DNA of 64,000 nt from Callaeas wilsoni (taxonomy: Eukaryota; Chordata; Aves; Passeriformes; Callaeidae): NCBI GenBank assembly GCA_013398955.1, contig VWPU01004545.1, positions 1-64,000 on the forward strand, given 5' to 3'. The first letter of the stretch is position 1, and each line of letters starts with the position of its first letter. This document shows, piece by piece, positions 11,013 through 23,762 of the stretch. Made by a program: the position numbers and the translations under genes. A model generated the notes under the pieces. It made no database searches, was not told where the DNA came from, and was given only the letters and a program-made list of their open reading frames with translations.

Positions 11013-14000
11013 AATACATAAGACATGGCAGGTCCCCAGACCATTTAATTTCATGAACAAAGCATATTAATGTAAAGATGAGGAGTATAAAAATCAGTTT
11101 TAATCTGTGTGGTGACATAGATAGCATTATTTCCAGCAGGAATTGTATGAGAATGCTTCAGAGAAGCCACAGCCGATACAATGGGTGATGTGTGTTGTGC
11201 AGTGCCCTTGTGTAAGAGGGGACACTGAGACACTGGGCTTCTGTTTCTGTGTCCTGTGTTGATCTGGTGAAAGCCAGTGCTTAGCTGTGCAAGGGTACAC
11301 TAGCCTAGCTGTCGCCTCATCCTTACAATTGCTGGAAATATTAAAAACAAGTCTGTGTCCAGGCTACTGACAAACTTGCTTGGGCTGGCACTGTCCTTTT
11401 TCCTGTATATAGGAAAAGATAGCAAGACATGGTTGGTTCATCCACACCTGAACTTTCTTGCAGCAGAAGTGAGCAGTGGTTCTATTCCCATGTGACAGTC
11501 GTCATGTTTTACTTCGCCTAGAAAGAAATGGGTGAAGTTTCTTCAGATACTAGGCAAGTTGCATCACAATGGATTAAAATGACAGCTTGTTCTACAAATC
11601 CTTAAGGATTAAGAACATTTATTTCTAAACACTAAATCCTAGCAAAAGGATAGGAGGAGTTTGTTATTGGCTTGGAGTAATATCACAGCTGATAGCAGAG
11701 ACACCAAGTAAGAATATAGTGAACAAGGCTAGGAAAATGTATAAAAACAAAATTAAATTTATTTCTTATTTAATTTATTTTTACTTTCTTTTGTTCACAA
11801 GTTATTGCATTGCTATATATTTATAGTAAAGGGTAAAAGCTAAATTATACCTTTATTTTTATTTCAAAAATAGTTTATATTTTGTTTTGAGTTTATTAAG
11901 AAGTATCTTATAGGTGGAAATTTCTAAATATCGCATCTACCTGATCTGTATTTTATTGTTATCAAGTATCCGTAGTTCAAGAAAATCTAATATATTAAGA
12001 AATTACTCAGCAGGCAGAAGAGAGAGGGCAATGAAACCTAATCGTGGAAACTTCTGGTTATGCACAGAGAGTCCATGTGCCCGTAGCAGAAGTCTTCTTC
12101 TATGGCAATGTAGTACGGCTTAGAGATTGCAACGTTCTAGAATCACAACACTTATGCACAGTGTTTCATTTGAGTGCAAGCACTCTGATTTGATAGTGAA
12201 AGAATTCAAATATCTCCAGCTGATGAGCTTTCAGGTATGTTGCTGCACTAGCTTATTCAATTTCTTAAGCTTTTTATGTAACTCTACAGCTTCTCTATGC
12301 CCCTGCCTGGCTGTGATGTGACAGCATCTGTAAATCATGGAAGCAGATATTCAGTATTTAGCAGCTACTGTAAGAATTACCTGTTGGCAAGGAAGATATT
12401 ATTTTTGCAAACCATATGTCTCCCACAACCTGCCCTGTCACCTTTCTGGGGTTCTCACAGTTATCCTGCTACATTTTACTTGGGAAAGAGGTGGCAGGAG
12501 GTAAATAGAGGTGGCAATGATTGATTTGCCAGAGGGGTTGTTCTAGGTGTTGAGGAATTGTTGCTCACACCCTTTGAATGTCGACACTGATGTACTTTAA
12601 CAAGATTCTTGCGCATTGACAATTTGCTTCTGAGGTTAAGAGCTTTTCCAAATGATCAAGATTATGCTTAGACTGTGAGAGAGATGCACTCATGGCACCT
12701 CAATGTCTTGGGTTTTTTGACTGTCCCAATTGCCCAGCACTCTGTTTTGCCACTCTTACTGTGGTGGTTTTTACTACAGATACAGTTGAGTTGTAAGTAC
12801 TCTGAAATAGGCCACTGCAGGAAATTTTACATTCTCACTCTACAGAGTCAGACATTCCTCTATCAGATGGCTCGAGAGGGATACAGTCCCTCCTCCACCT
12901 GTGTTCATGCCTGTCCTGTGCGGTTGCTGTTGTGCAGCTCTACCACTCCTACTGTACACAGACCAACCAGTCCTCTTTGCAGAAATAATCCTGCATCATC
13001 AAATTATCTTTGCTAAATTATCTATGCTTTTATGTTTCTTATGGAGACTACTGAAAATCTCTAAGACTTATAAAGGCAAAACAGGGATGCTGCAACCTAG
13101 CCTCATTCTGTGATACACAACAGATATGTCTTCCAAATACAGATGGAACTCTGCTGCACAGAAGTACCTTTCTGGCCTTTAAATACAAAGCAGTTACGGG
13201 GCTGGCTGTTCTTCCCTGTCTTCCTGTACATCAGCATGTTGACATTTCACCGGTGACATGAATTTTCCGTGTGACTTCTATTTAGTCACTAAAACCTGCC
13301 TGCATATAACTGTGTCAACATTATCAACTCTCAGAACCATTATTATTCTTTAAAATGCTTGCGACTGTGAAAACCCATAGACAGATGTTTCCTAGTGAAC
13401 AGCATGTGCCATGGCTACTTGCATCTGAACAGCAGAAATATGAACTTTTCAAAACAATACCCATTTTGTGGTCAGGTTTCTCCAAACTAGTTAGTGCTCC
13501 CACCAAAAGCAGTTTCCTGGCAGAACATAAGGGTACAGCAGCTGTCTGAGCAAAAAACAAGCCACCCTGTTGCTGGGGTGGTTTTATATATCCTCAATAG
13601 ATTTTTTTTTTAAACTACCCATATTCATACGCAACATGCAGAAAAGGATCCCTCATATGCACTAGGTAGGGGACATCACTGCATTTTTAGTGTCATTATT
13701 TCTGTATGCCAGGCTTCTTGTTTGGAAAGCTGAGTGAAAAGTTACCTGTCTGTGAGTCAGGTTATTACAGGCAAAGATGCTTTTCTGAGTCCATGCTTCC
13801 TTAGAAGAGTAAGCCTGACTTCAGAGGACTGCATATATTCAGATCCCATTAAATGAACTAGAAATATTCATCATCTCAGCTTATTCTCTCTTTAAAAACA
13901 AAACAACCAGAAGTGGCAATTTCTGTCAAAGAAGTATATTTTTAAGACACAGGGTTTTTTTGTGTGCCTGTAGGAACATAAATATATTATTATTATTATT

Positions 14001-15494
14001 ACATAAAAGAACTTTAAAATTAATTTCACCAATCATTAATTACGTTCCTTGCCCATGTGTTTGTCTTAGTGCCTATATTTATCTCACTAGATTAACAAAG
14101 TCAATGTACTACATGGGACGCTTTGCTGACCACCAGTATTTTCCTGTTATTAATTAATTTTCTTTTCTTATGGTAAACAGACATACACCATGTTGGTACT
14201 ATGGTGTTCTAAAATGCAGGCTGAAGACATTCCCTTACATATACCAGAATTTTATGTCTTTCTTTGGTTCCCCTTAGAATAGAGAGGCTTTGGAATTTGC
14301 TTTTTTTAATAAGAAGTGAAAGACACATATTTGTTTGTCTTCTGTATTCTAGGAGGCACATAATAAGGAAAATAGATTAAAAAAAAATCATTATGCTTCC
14401 AAGTACATTTAATATGTGTACACTTGGATGCATATTATTCAGTTTTATATTTTGTTTTATTACTTGCTTTCCAGAACAAAGAAACTCACGAAGGCCCAAG
14501 CCAAAGAAATAGCGTGTGAGAGTGTGCATCTGCATACAATAACTTATATACTAACTACATTGCGCAGTAACTTGAACCATCTAGCCAGTAATGCTCCCCT
14601 GCTTCATTACACTGTGCACAGAAAAACTGAGCTTTATGTAGAGATCTTCTTGTACTCACTACCATCTGAATCTTGTGCGTCTTTCATTGTTCTGCTCATC
14701 TCAATTTAAAATGCAGTTCTGATTTTGATCTCAGAGTACTATAAATCCAAAATAAGTCTAACAGCTTCAAAGAAGTTTATTTCTGCTTTACATAGTTATA
14801 ACTAAGATAAAAATCTGGCCCATAGGCACATTCATTTTATAACAAGTTAAAACATGTGCCCTTTACTGTTGGCAAATCCTCAAGATTAACAGACCTACAT
14901 GTGTTGCTAGAATAGCAGCTATGGAGCTGCTTTTCTTTCTCTTTTTTTTTTTTTTGCTCCAGTGCTATTTTTGGTTCTTTCCCCTTTGACATACATCCCT
15001 GGTAACAATTAAAAGCAGCTCTTCTTAGGACAAAATCAAAGCTGATAGCTGAACACTTTATGTATCAAATACACTTTCTGTATTGTGTATCAAATACATT
15101 AGATGCTGATTGTCATATGTGGAATAGAAATGGGAGGTCAGAGTGTCCTTTTACTTACAGTGGTGTAAACCAGCAGAGTGAAAGACGGATAGAAAAATTG
15201 TTCTGGGGATCTATTGATGTTTGGTGCTTGGCTGTCAAAACAAGCAAGTGATGCAGAAATAGGGATTGCTTGTGCTTTTCTGGGCTCTGAACGATCCCCG
15301 TCCCTGCCTGTGGAAAGTCTTCTTGGAATGAAAAGCAATGCACAAGGTCATTCACATCTTTCCCCTCTTGAAAGAGCCAGAGCTGGACAGTACACTAGTG
15401 GGGTTTGCCTCAACTTGCTGTAGAGGGCTGCTCCTGTTGTCACACTGGAGTTACAGGTCCTGTCTCCCCTTTGACACCACTCTTGTCCTTGCAG
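11013..15494. other. Intergenic stretch with an AT-rich block and a (TTA)n microsatellite
   Basis: Strongly AT-rich at about 11745-11905, with many TTTATT and AATTTA words, which could act as a matrix-attachment type region. A short (TTA)n microsatellite lies at 13984-14001. A near-perfect direct repeat of TGTATCAAATACA occurs at 15061 and 15086. No gene recognised. Confidence 0.5.
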
Positions 15495-15605
15495 GTCGAG
15501 AGAGACTTGGTGTCTGCTCTGTCTGTGGACAGACTCTACACCGGAGGTGTAAAGGAGAAGTGGATGACCTTGTCTGTCACAAATTCCCACAGCCTTAATT
15601 CCCAG
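15495..15605 (+). other. Exon-like open segment, unrecognised
   Basis: A 111-base segment (37 codons, phase 0 at both ends) follows a strong acceptor: a pyrimidine tract then CTTGTCCTTGCAG. It stays open to CCCAG|GTGCTC. It begins VERDLVSALSVDRLYTGG and does not match any family I know. The donor is weak (GTGCTC), and an overlapping frame is also open, which lowers the case. It could be a non-coding RNA exon or chance. Confidence 0.15.
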
Positions 15606-16589
15606 GTGCTCTTGCTGACATAAACTACTGAATGTCCCTGCATCTAACTGATTTCCTCCAGGAAAGTATTCCAATATTTTTGGAATCGGTCTTGGGCCTC
15701 AGGGCTCTTCACTTTTCTTATGACCTGGGAGGGCCCATGATATTTCCCAGGATGGTTTTAGGCTTTCTCCCCAGATTTCAATTCCAGGTGCTGCAAGAGA
15801 ATGTTTAGTGGAAAATCCCTGGGATGCTAACTCATTTCCTCTTTTTTACCACTGGGGTCCAAATTTTCTGACTTCCAGTGCACATAGCCAGAAGTACTTA
15901 CTTAATCTAGCATTCTTTATGTCAGCATTCCTTGAAAAATTCCAGGAATTTATTATAGGGTGGGCAGAGGGTGGCACGGGTCAGGGCTTTTACCACTTTT
16001 TTTACCTGTGCACTTTGCCTACACTTGGCATTATGATAATGGAGCAAATAGCCATGAACAGTGATGAAGCGGATCAGCTTCTAAGAAGAGCTCCATTATG
16101 GTGAAAGAGTGTTAAACTCACAGCCTACAGTCACCTGCAGGGACTCCATGCAGCCTATTACCCCAGCAATTCCTGTAAGTTGGTTAAAGTACCAAACCCC
16201 TGCTCAGGAAAGGTTTCTCTTCAAGTGTAGTATGAAGGCTTTAAGTTTAAGTCAGTGGGATTTAAGCATATGCTTACTTCCTGAAGCAAGAATTGGCTAA
16301 GTTTCATTCCTTCTAGCTAAACCGTAGCATTGCTGTCTAGTCTTCAGAAAAAATAGGCAACCAGTTTTCCCTGAGACTTGCACCCAGAGTCACTGGGTTT
16401 CCAAGAAGACATTTGGAAATGGAAAAAAATATGGGGAAAGGGTTCTGTTTCCAGGACAGTTGCTGTGATAAATGCTGACAGTGTGGTCACCAAAGGATAA
16501 AGAAGATTTACTGTCATCTCGTGATGTTTTGCCAAACATGTACTTCGATGTAAGAGCATAGGTACTTTATAGAATATATAAATATATCC
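15606..16589. other. Intergenic stretch, no gene seen
   Basis: A 98-codon open frame at 15808-16104 on the + strand has no recognisable domain or splice context. Nothing else stands out. Confidence 0.4.
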
Positions 16590-16630
16590 AAATAAATTAT
16601 TCTTATAAGAAATATAAGAATAATTTATTT
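16590..16630. repeat. Perfect 18-bp inverted repeat with 5-nt loop
   Basis: AAATAAATTATTCTTATA (16590-16607) and its exact reverse complement (16613-16630) flank the loop AGAAA. This is the longest perfect stem I found in the window. It is A/T-rich, so thermodynamically modest, but an 18/18 match is unlikely to be trivial. Possible origins are a miniature inverted-repeat element remnant or a cruciform-forming site. It is shorter than a usual microRNA precursor. Confidence 0.85.
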
Positions 16631-19600
16631 ATTTACATGGCTTTTTTTCTGAGTGTTGAAGGAGCTGTGATCATAATTCCTGTAATACTCCAGCTCATAA
16701 ATACTCAGTATGGTATGTAACCAACACTGTCTGGCGCAGCTGAACCTTCTGTTTGCCTCATGGTAGTTGACATTCTTCCTGTTTTGAGAGGACAAGCCTT
16801 CTGGTTAAGTTATATCTCTCATTTCAGACTCTGTTTGAGGGGATCCTGTGATGCCCCATATCACACAGTCAGGTGATGGCTGCTTTGCACCACTGGAGAT
16901 GTTGTAAAACCACAATGTCCAGTGCAGCCCTAAGACAGTGAGGTGCTTAGTCTAGAGCTCATAGGAGGCAATCTGCAATAGGAAAGAAAACCAATTTAGC
17001 TAACTTACTGAAAGTGAAACATCTCAAGTCAACAACACAAAGCACTATTTTCCCCAGAAAATTGCATTTAAATATAATGCTCCTCTGAAAACTAATAGCT
17101 TTATGACACCTGCATTTTCTGTTGGAAAGGTATTGCAGTGAGAGATCATTGAGCAGCTCCAATAATTTAAGCACTGTAGCTTTATGAGGTGTTATTATTG
17201 ACTCTGGCAAATAAGAAAATATGTCCTTTGCTCCCTTTTCTTTTTTTTTTTAACTGCAGTGCCCTTTCTCTACTTCCATTGCAATGGCCCCAAACCACTG
17301 ACTAGACAAACAGATCATCTGACCTCACCCATCTAGTTACTTTTCAGCTACTTACTTTGTGCTCCCAACCCCCAAGCAATTTTCATGTAAACATATTTCA
17401 GGAAATACGTTTCATTGTGGGTAATTCCCTCGCCACCCTCAAGTTCAGGCAGGTGTTTTATTTGTTTTTGTCTTATTCTCTATCATTAGACTTTGCAAGT
17501 CATTATTCTTGTTTTAACTGCTTTGATCTAATCACTAACTTCGAACTAGTTTAAGTAAAAGTTGACTCCTGTATGTTTTCATTGGTTGATTTTCATATTA
17601 TAATAATATTCCTAAACACTGTTTAGCTTCATGCAGCTTTTCATCTGTGCTCGAATAAATGAGAGTTCTGCCACAAATAGGACCCGCAGACCTTTCTTTC
17701 CCACAAGAAGAAATGCAGATGATCACACAGGAAGAGCTCTTAGGTAAAAAATCAGCCTACATCTCACCGGGGATGCATGAACTGTGCCGTGAACTGCAGG
17801 AGAGCTCCTGTGGCTCTGCAGGATGTTCAGCTGCAGCAGGCCATGCTGCAGGGCTCCAGATGTTTTAGAAGAACATCTAAGATGTCCAGAGCTACAGCCC
17901 TACTCCCAATGGCAACCTTCAGCTTCAACAAGGGAGAGAAATGAACTCAGGTGAAGCGAATTTATGTGCTGAAGTCTTTCTTACCTCCAACTTCTACCTT
18001 TCATCTCTCATCTCCAGTTGTGACTAAGTTTGACTTAGCTTTAAAATAGTTGATGTTACTTGATGATTATATTGATGCATGTGATTACCTCTCAGTATTC
18101 TCCAGAAGATGCAGTAGGTCATGTTCCTGTTTTCTTATAAGTAGTTCTAAAAATGCCTACAGAACAGGCAGGGCCTTTTGTTATACATATTTTATGAAAA
18201 CGAGAGGGTAAATACAATGCCTAAAATGTGGATTATCAGATATCAAATCAAATGACAAACTAGACTACAGTGCAGTAGTTTGTTGAGGTAGCTAGTGAAC
18301 ATCGAGTCTTCTCTTTCAACAAACTGAAAGTGAGATGTGTCAAAACATTTCTGAATTAATTGGAGTTTTGTGTTTGATTTACCCAAAGTCCCCTTAAAAA
18401 CAGAAATAAAGTAACATTCATTTCTCTAAAACTTCTGAAGGGAAGGTGTTGACTTAAAACATTGCCAAATTTTATTGTGTTTAGTGAGGAAGATAGAGGA
18501 AGGATGAAAAATCAGTGAGGGAAAGAATAGTATCTATCTAAAGCCTTTCATATCTACACCTGGCCTGGTCAGGTATACACGAGCCTGTATCAATGCCATT
18601 GTGTTTGTTCTTCCTGGAATGAGCTAGGTGGGGTTTTTCCTGTTTGTAAAAGAGAAGCACAGGAGAATGCTTAGGATAGGAATTTTCCATCATAACTGAT
18701 ACAAATAGCATCTTCATGGACCCCTGGTGGGAAATCCCTTCAATCCTTTGTAGAAATCCTGTTGGCTTCAGCTGGGCGAGCACCAGACACTGAAAGTTTC
18801 CAAGACCTGGTTGCCAAATACAGTTAGTAGAAAGCTATAATTTAGAATTTCCTCTCTAGGGTTTCCTGGTAGAGAATCTAAATGCAGAGTGTGGCTTAGG
18901 GAACCCACATTCTCCCCAGGGAGATAAAACAAACACAACCCAACAGTCAGAAAAATAATCTGTTCTCATAGTATTTCTAGCTTTTTTTCAAACTATCTGG
19001 GATTTCCATGTTGTGAAACTTGTATCCATATGGAAATGATGGCATACTGGTCTGACCCTAATTTTACTTTCAAACTCTAGAGTTTTGTCCACCTCAGGGA
19101 ATAGTGCAAAATGGAATCAGGATGGACCTGGAGGAATAAACAAATTTGTGCAACACATTTGGCTTCACTGTTTGGCATTCTTGCTGCTAAACTCAGTCAG
19201 CAAGTCATTCATGGTTTTCATGGGAACTTTTGCCTCTCAATGTAAAGATAAATGAATGCAAATATTTCTTCCTTCCCAGAAAGAGAAGTTATGTGGGCAT
19301 GATTTGGCTTGACAGTAAAAATAGTGTTCACCTAGCTGTACCACCAGGGTCCAATGGGCTAAAATTTTAATTTGCTAAGCCACCATGTCAGCTTGACTTT
19401 CCTTTCCAGCTGTCGTGAAGACAGAACTACTCATCTAGTTTCCTATGCCAGCCTGGTCAATGTGCCCTTTGTATGAATATAGCAGACTCCAAGGTAGATC
19501 GGTACATATTTTGTTATTGCTGCCTTCAGGTTAGTTCAAAAATAGAACTTTGAAGTCTTCTGCTCCTTTGTCTTGATTCTATACAGTTTTTTGGCGTAGG

Positions 19601-21630
19601 TTCTGACTTTCTTTTTATAAGATGCAGGTGGGTCTTTCACAGGTAAGCATAATAACTGTCTTCTCAAAGCGTAATATAATGTATTGTCAACACTGTTTGT
19701 CAGCACAGGAATAGTAGCAACAATACAATTCTGTAGCTATGATAGTTGCAAATATGAGAGGGTACTTTTTTGAGTGCTTTGAAAGCTTTGAAAGTGCTTT
19801 GGGAGTAGATCTTCTACCTACATCACACAAATTAATCTTTCCTGCAATGGTTATACCTGTTTGTTAGTAACCATAGAAAAATGTCTACATAAATTCATCT
19901 CTATCTATGATTTTAGTTTACTTCCTTCCCTAGGCTTCTGAAACTAATTAGAACTTAAATAATTATTAAATAAGGGGACCGTTTACTTTCTCCTCAACTT
20001 GCAAATCTGGAAACAGAGTGGAAACAGCCTTGGCTCAGTGTAATCTGTAATATTACTTTCACTATATCTTTTTTCCCTTGAAATCTAGTTCCCCAGGGCT
20101 TACAAATCTGGAGCAAATTGTCTGATGATATTTTTCAATTATTTGTTGATGGAAATGGGTGCAAAATGATCCATGTAAGTGAGTAAGTTTTAAAATAAGT
20201 CTTCTATGATATGCAAAACCCTGCTTTGTCTTCACAAAATTAGCTTGTTCTTGTAAACAGGCAGTGGTCAAGAGAACACAAAGATTTTTTTAAAGTGTAT
20301 TTTATTAGCATTATAGTGTAGTGTTGTAAGGTCATAGTATTAGAGAGTTGCATCAATTTAGTCCACATGTAGCTTAAAAAAAAAAACAAGAAAAAACAAT
20401 CAAAAACCTACTGATTTTTTGGCAGAGAGTTGAAAATAAAATATAGACTAAGAGGACTAAGTACTTTTGAAAATGCAACTCTGTGTTATAAACTTCTTAT
20501 CAAGGTGTAAATTTATTTGGTACAGTATAGGAAAATTTGTGCCCCTCTTGAGGGAAGTTTCTATGAATGTGCTCAACTGTAATACCAGCCACTAGAAAAT
20601 GCCACATGGGAGACAGATGATGGAAATTCAGAAACATTCTGATCAGACGCTGCACTTGGTTACAGAGGAAATAGATCACATGTCAGTACAGAGACATAAG
20701 AAACTGATCTCCACAGCTCCCACTACCAACTAGTCTCTTTGATTTACATGAACTGTGTGGCATACATTGCTGTTCAAATATTATTTTGGTAAAAACAGAA
20801 CCAAACTGAACAGTTTACACTGAAGTTTAAAACAAGACAGTTGTATAGGATGCTAGAAATCTAGAAAGCTATTTAGCCCACCTTTTATTGATTTTTTTTA
20901 ACAGTATGAAACCTATAGAACACCTTGTCAGGCACTTCCGCGACTGACATTATGACTAGTTTCCAGATGTCCAATCTTCACCTGAGGCTCTGACAATGTC
21001 TTGTACTGAATGAATCTGTTTCCCCTTCTCTGTCCCCCCACCAGCTGTCCACTGCATCTTTCCTCTGGAGCTCATCCAATGCGCTGCTGAGTTGCTGTGC
21101 AGCCTGAGTGCTTGCGCATAGGCTGTCCCAGTGTGCACAGATAAACAAGGCTTCAGCTAGGTCTGAGATGAATTTCAGTATCCTAATTTGAACCATTTTA
21201 CCCATAGTCATCAGCAGATGGTGGCCACTTTCATGAAGTAAAGATAATTTGTCTTCTTTTGTCTCTTGTAGTCATGACCTTTTTTTGATGAGGCCAGAGA
21301 CTGAAGCTGTTTTGTTTGCTGACTGGATGGGTGCAGAAGACCATTGCGGTGCAAGGTTCACCAAGTTTCCTAGTAAACAAAGTTAGATCATGATTCAGAA
21401 ATGTGCTTAGGTATTTTCTCTACTTTGAGCACCTGAGTAGTGCTCAGATGCTCAAAATGAACCTTGATGCTCAAGCCACACGTGATCTCAGCATGCTCAT
21501 GAATCAGTAGCATGACTGTTACTGCAGTCAGAAAATGTGAGCTCTGGGCCTTTCTCGGCTATTGATTTTTGAATGATTGTGCACAAATCAGTCAATGTTT
21601 ATCACTTTCGGTATTCTCTGAGACTCAGTC
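16631..21630. other. Intergenic stretch, no gene seen
   Basis: AT-rich non-coding DNA. An open frame at 17659-17868 is locally hydrophilic but has no conserved motif. A weak resemblance to the MIR core (CACACAGTCAGGTGATGGC) occurs near 16863-16881; it is too short to call. Confidence 0.45.
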
Positions 21631-21845
21631 ATTTGTGAACTTCCTTGAACTCCTTGGATGAAAGTCTGTGCAAGGGCAAACAAGTCAAAATAGAGTATCA
21701 TGATGTAATTCAGTGAAAGAAATATATTCCTTCTACCACACAGATATTTATGAACTTCCTTGAACTCCTCAGATGAAAGTTTATGCAAGGACAAATCAAA
21801 ATGTATTATCATGACGTAATTCAGTGAAAGGAACATATTCCTTCT
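21631..21845 (+). repeat. Two-copy tandem duplication, period 115 bp
   Basis: Copy 1 is 21631-21734 and copy 2 is 21746-21845. They align over their whole length with about 12 substitutions and one 4-base gap (CAAG absent from copy 2). Both start with ATTTRTGAACTTCCTTGAAC and end with ATATTCCTTCT. A minus-strand open frame across them is internally repetitive for this reason (FLSLNYVMI/FLSLNYIMI). No family recognised. Confidence 0.85.
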
Positions 21846-22188
21846 GCTTATCTTTGCCTCATAACGTCATTTTTCCTTTCCTTTAGAAACCAGACTTTTG
21901 CTAATGTCAGTGAGACCTCAAAGTGCCTTTCACAGTAATGCTTTTGAAATATTTTCTAGTAATAAAAATAAAGTTGATGCTCTGCTAAAAGGATTGGTTT
22001 CAGCAGATGATCCTCATGTTTGTAATATCATGAAAAAATAAATGAATGTGAGTCCTCTTTTTGCTTTACTAAAATACTTGCGACATTGAGATATATATGA
22101 ATCTTCTTTCTTCTCTACTAATATGCATGTGATACAGATGTCCATCTCAACTTCTTGTATGAGAATTTTCCCGCACAGTTTCCACTAG

Positions 22189-22206
22189 CACAAGGAATTC
22201 CTTGTG
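22189..22206. repeat. Perfect 18-bp palindrome
   Basis: CACAAGGAATTCCTTGTG reads the same on both strands. It contains GGAATTCC, and TTCC..GGAA-type spacing is reminiscent of STAT or NF-kB-like sites. No functional claim is made from sequence alone. Confidence 0.75.
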
Positions 22207-22959
22207 TTTATTTGGCAGCACAGATTTTTGATCTATGTCAACACTGCTGAAACATTTTGAGGAAAAAAATGGATAAAAGCCATTATCTTTCTATTTAAAC
22301 TTAGACTACATTCTGTTTTACATTGACTGGCAAAGATAATTATATTTCACAGTATTACTAGCCCAGGATGAGAAAATGACCTCTAAGAAAAAACAAATAT
22401 AGGCAAATGGCCAAAGATCATGAAAAACACTCAATTTCTATTATCTGCTTGGATTTCTCTGATCTTCTTTCTTTCCCTGCAAATTTTTTTTTTCACACAT
22501 TTTCAGAATTATTGGATGTAATCCAAGACAATGAGCTGTCTTGCTCACTTCTCATATGCATGACTCATATACATGAAAGGGGTCTTTCTGGGGACTAACT
22601 TTTACATTATCTCTTTCCTTGGGATCTGGATGACAAAGGGTCGCTATTGGGAGACACAAAAGTTTAAGTTGCCAAAAAGTAGGCATTGCAGGCTGACTGC
22701 CCAGTTGCCCTGCTAGGTATTATTAGTTTACTCTGCAGTATTTCTGGTTTTATTTACGTGCTTTGCTTTTTTATTATTTGATATGTTGGGCCTGGCAGCT
22801 CTTTTCCCTTGAGTTTCTCCATTCCTCTATCCTGGTGTCCTTGGCAGCCAGAACACCCTCCTGCCATGATCTCTCACCCCTTGAACCTTCACTTCCTTCT
22901 CCAAAACACATGAATGTTGCAAGGTCAGTACCAGCTCCAGTGTACTACTAACCAAAAAT

Positions 22960-23160
22960 GAACAATCGTGCCTTCTTTGGACACCTCCACACTGAGGAAA
23001 ACCTGACTTCTCCACTGCAATGCCAGGCAGGTTCTTGCAGTTTGGGGTTATCTTGGTCTGGTTAGAAGACAAGCTCCTTGAGGCACAGGTGAACCTTAGG
23101 CTATCGTCTGTATCAGTCCAAGTACATCACTGACACACAGTTCCATGTAATAAACACAAG
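22960..23160 (+). mobile_element. L2-type LINE 3' end relic
   Basis: Several words are in the order of the L2 3' untranslated tail: GGACACCTCCACACTGAGGA followed by AACCTGACTTCTCC, then TTAGAAGACAAGCTCCTTGA with a following GGCACAGG, then a terminal GTAATAAACAC. In L2 consensus these are the CACCTCCTCCAGGAAGCCTTCCCTGAC region, the AGACTGTAAGCTCCTTGAGGGCAGG region and the CTCAATAAAT end. It ends about 275 bases upstream of the first exon-like segment described below. Confidence 0.5.
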
Positions 23161-23435
23161 ATGAGCCCACAAAAATCGGGAACTGTTATGATGTTAATAT
23201 CTTTTCAAGGTGTGGGTTTCAAAAGTAAAGTGCTTAAGGAATTGTGAGTCATATTGAAGGAAGAGGAATAAATCAAGTTTAATGGATTATTAACACATAT
23301 GGAGAAAATATTTTAAAAATGAATATAAATTCATTCAACTTCTCAGAGTTGAGTACAGATTGCATATATATTGCCTGCTCTGATTGATTCATTGAAACAC
23401 TTTGCTGCCTCAAGTTCTTTCTTTTTCCTCCTCAG

Positions 23436-23614
23436 AAGTGTGTAAAAAGCCAGATCTTTTGACAAATAAAAACAGATCAATCCTTTACAGTCTTTTGGAT
23501 AAGTTGAACATATCAGGACTGCACAAGAACTGTCTGGATAGAGATGCTGTCACTCATATAAAAGCCCTAAAAAAGATCTGCCACTGGACTGCTGTAGACA
23601 CCAAGAAGACTGAG
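23436..23614 (+). CDS. Candidate internal exon of an unrecognised small secreted-type protein (segment A)
   Basis: An excellent acceptor (TTCTTTCTTTTTCCTCCTCAG) is followed by 179 bases open in only one frame, ending at GAG|GTAATT, a good donor. An acceptor 3 bases later (AAG, exon from 23439) is equally possible; both leave phase 1 at the 5' end, and the 3' end is phase 0. The frame encodes 59 full codons beginning VCKKPDLLTNKNRS and ending VDTKKTE. It has two N-glycosylation sequons (NRS, NIS), two amphipathic helical stretches (RSILYSLLDKLN and AVTHIKALKKICHW) and three cysteines with 29 and 15 residues between them. That pattern recalls the first part of IL-7 (mature cysteines near 2, 34 and 47), and hence short-chain helical cytokines. 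This is inference: no upstream signal-peptide exon was identified, and chance remains possible. Confidence 0.35.
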
Positions 23615-23762
23615 GTAATTATTGCAACCCCCTGTTTTAAGCAAATTCTGTAGTGCAGTTAAAACCACAAAAGCAATATATCACAGGCAAAATGAACCCA
23701 AAATCTCAATAGATTTGGAAGCTCTTAATATCAGCTATTGGTCAGTTTTCAGTCTTCTTCAG

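Noticed and set aside
16845..16890. Possible third MIR core (CACACAGTCAGGTGATGGC)
   Set aside because: Only about 20 bases fit; flanks do not follow the MIR order.
17659..17868. Hydrophilic open frame of 69 codons with a GTAAAA donor-like site
   Set aside because: No family match, weak acceptor and no neighbouring compatible exon.
22507..22602. Exon-like frame ELLDVIQDNELSCSLL after a T-rich acceptor
   Set aside because: The acceptor is good, but there is no usable donor and no polyadenylation signal close to the stop; it was not joined to the candidate gene 0.8 kb downstream.
23188..23224. Short ATG frame ending in phase 1 (MMLISFQGVGFK) as a first exon for the candidate gene
   Set aside because: The phase fits, but the peptide is too short and not hydrophobic enough for a signal peptide, and no promoter is evident.
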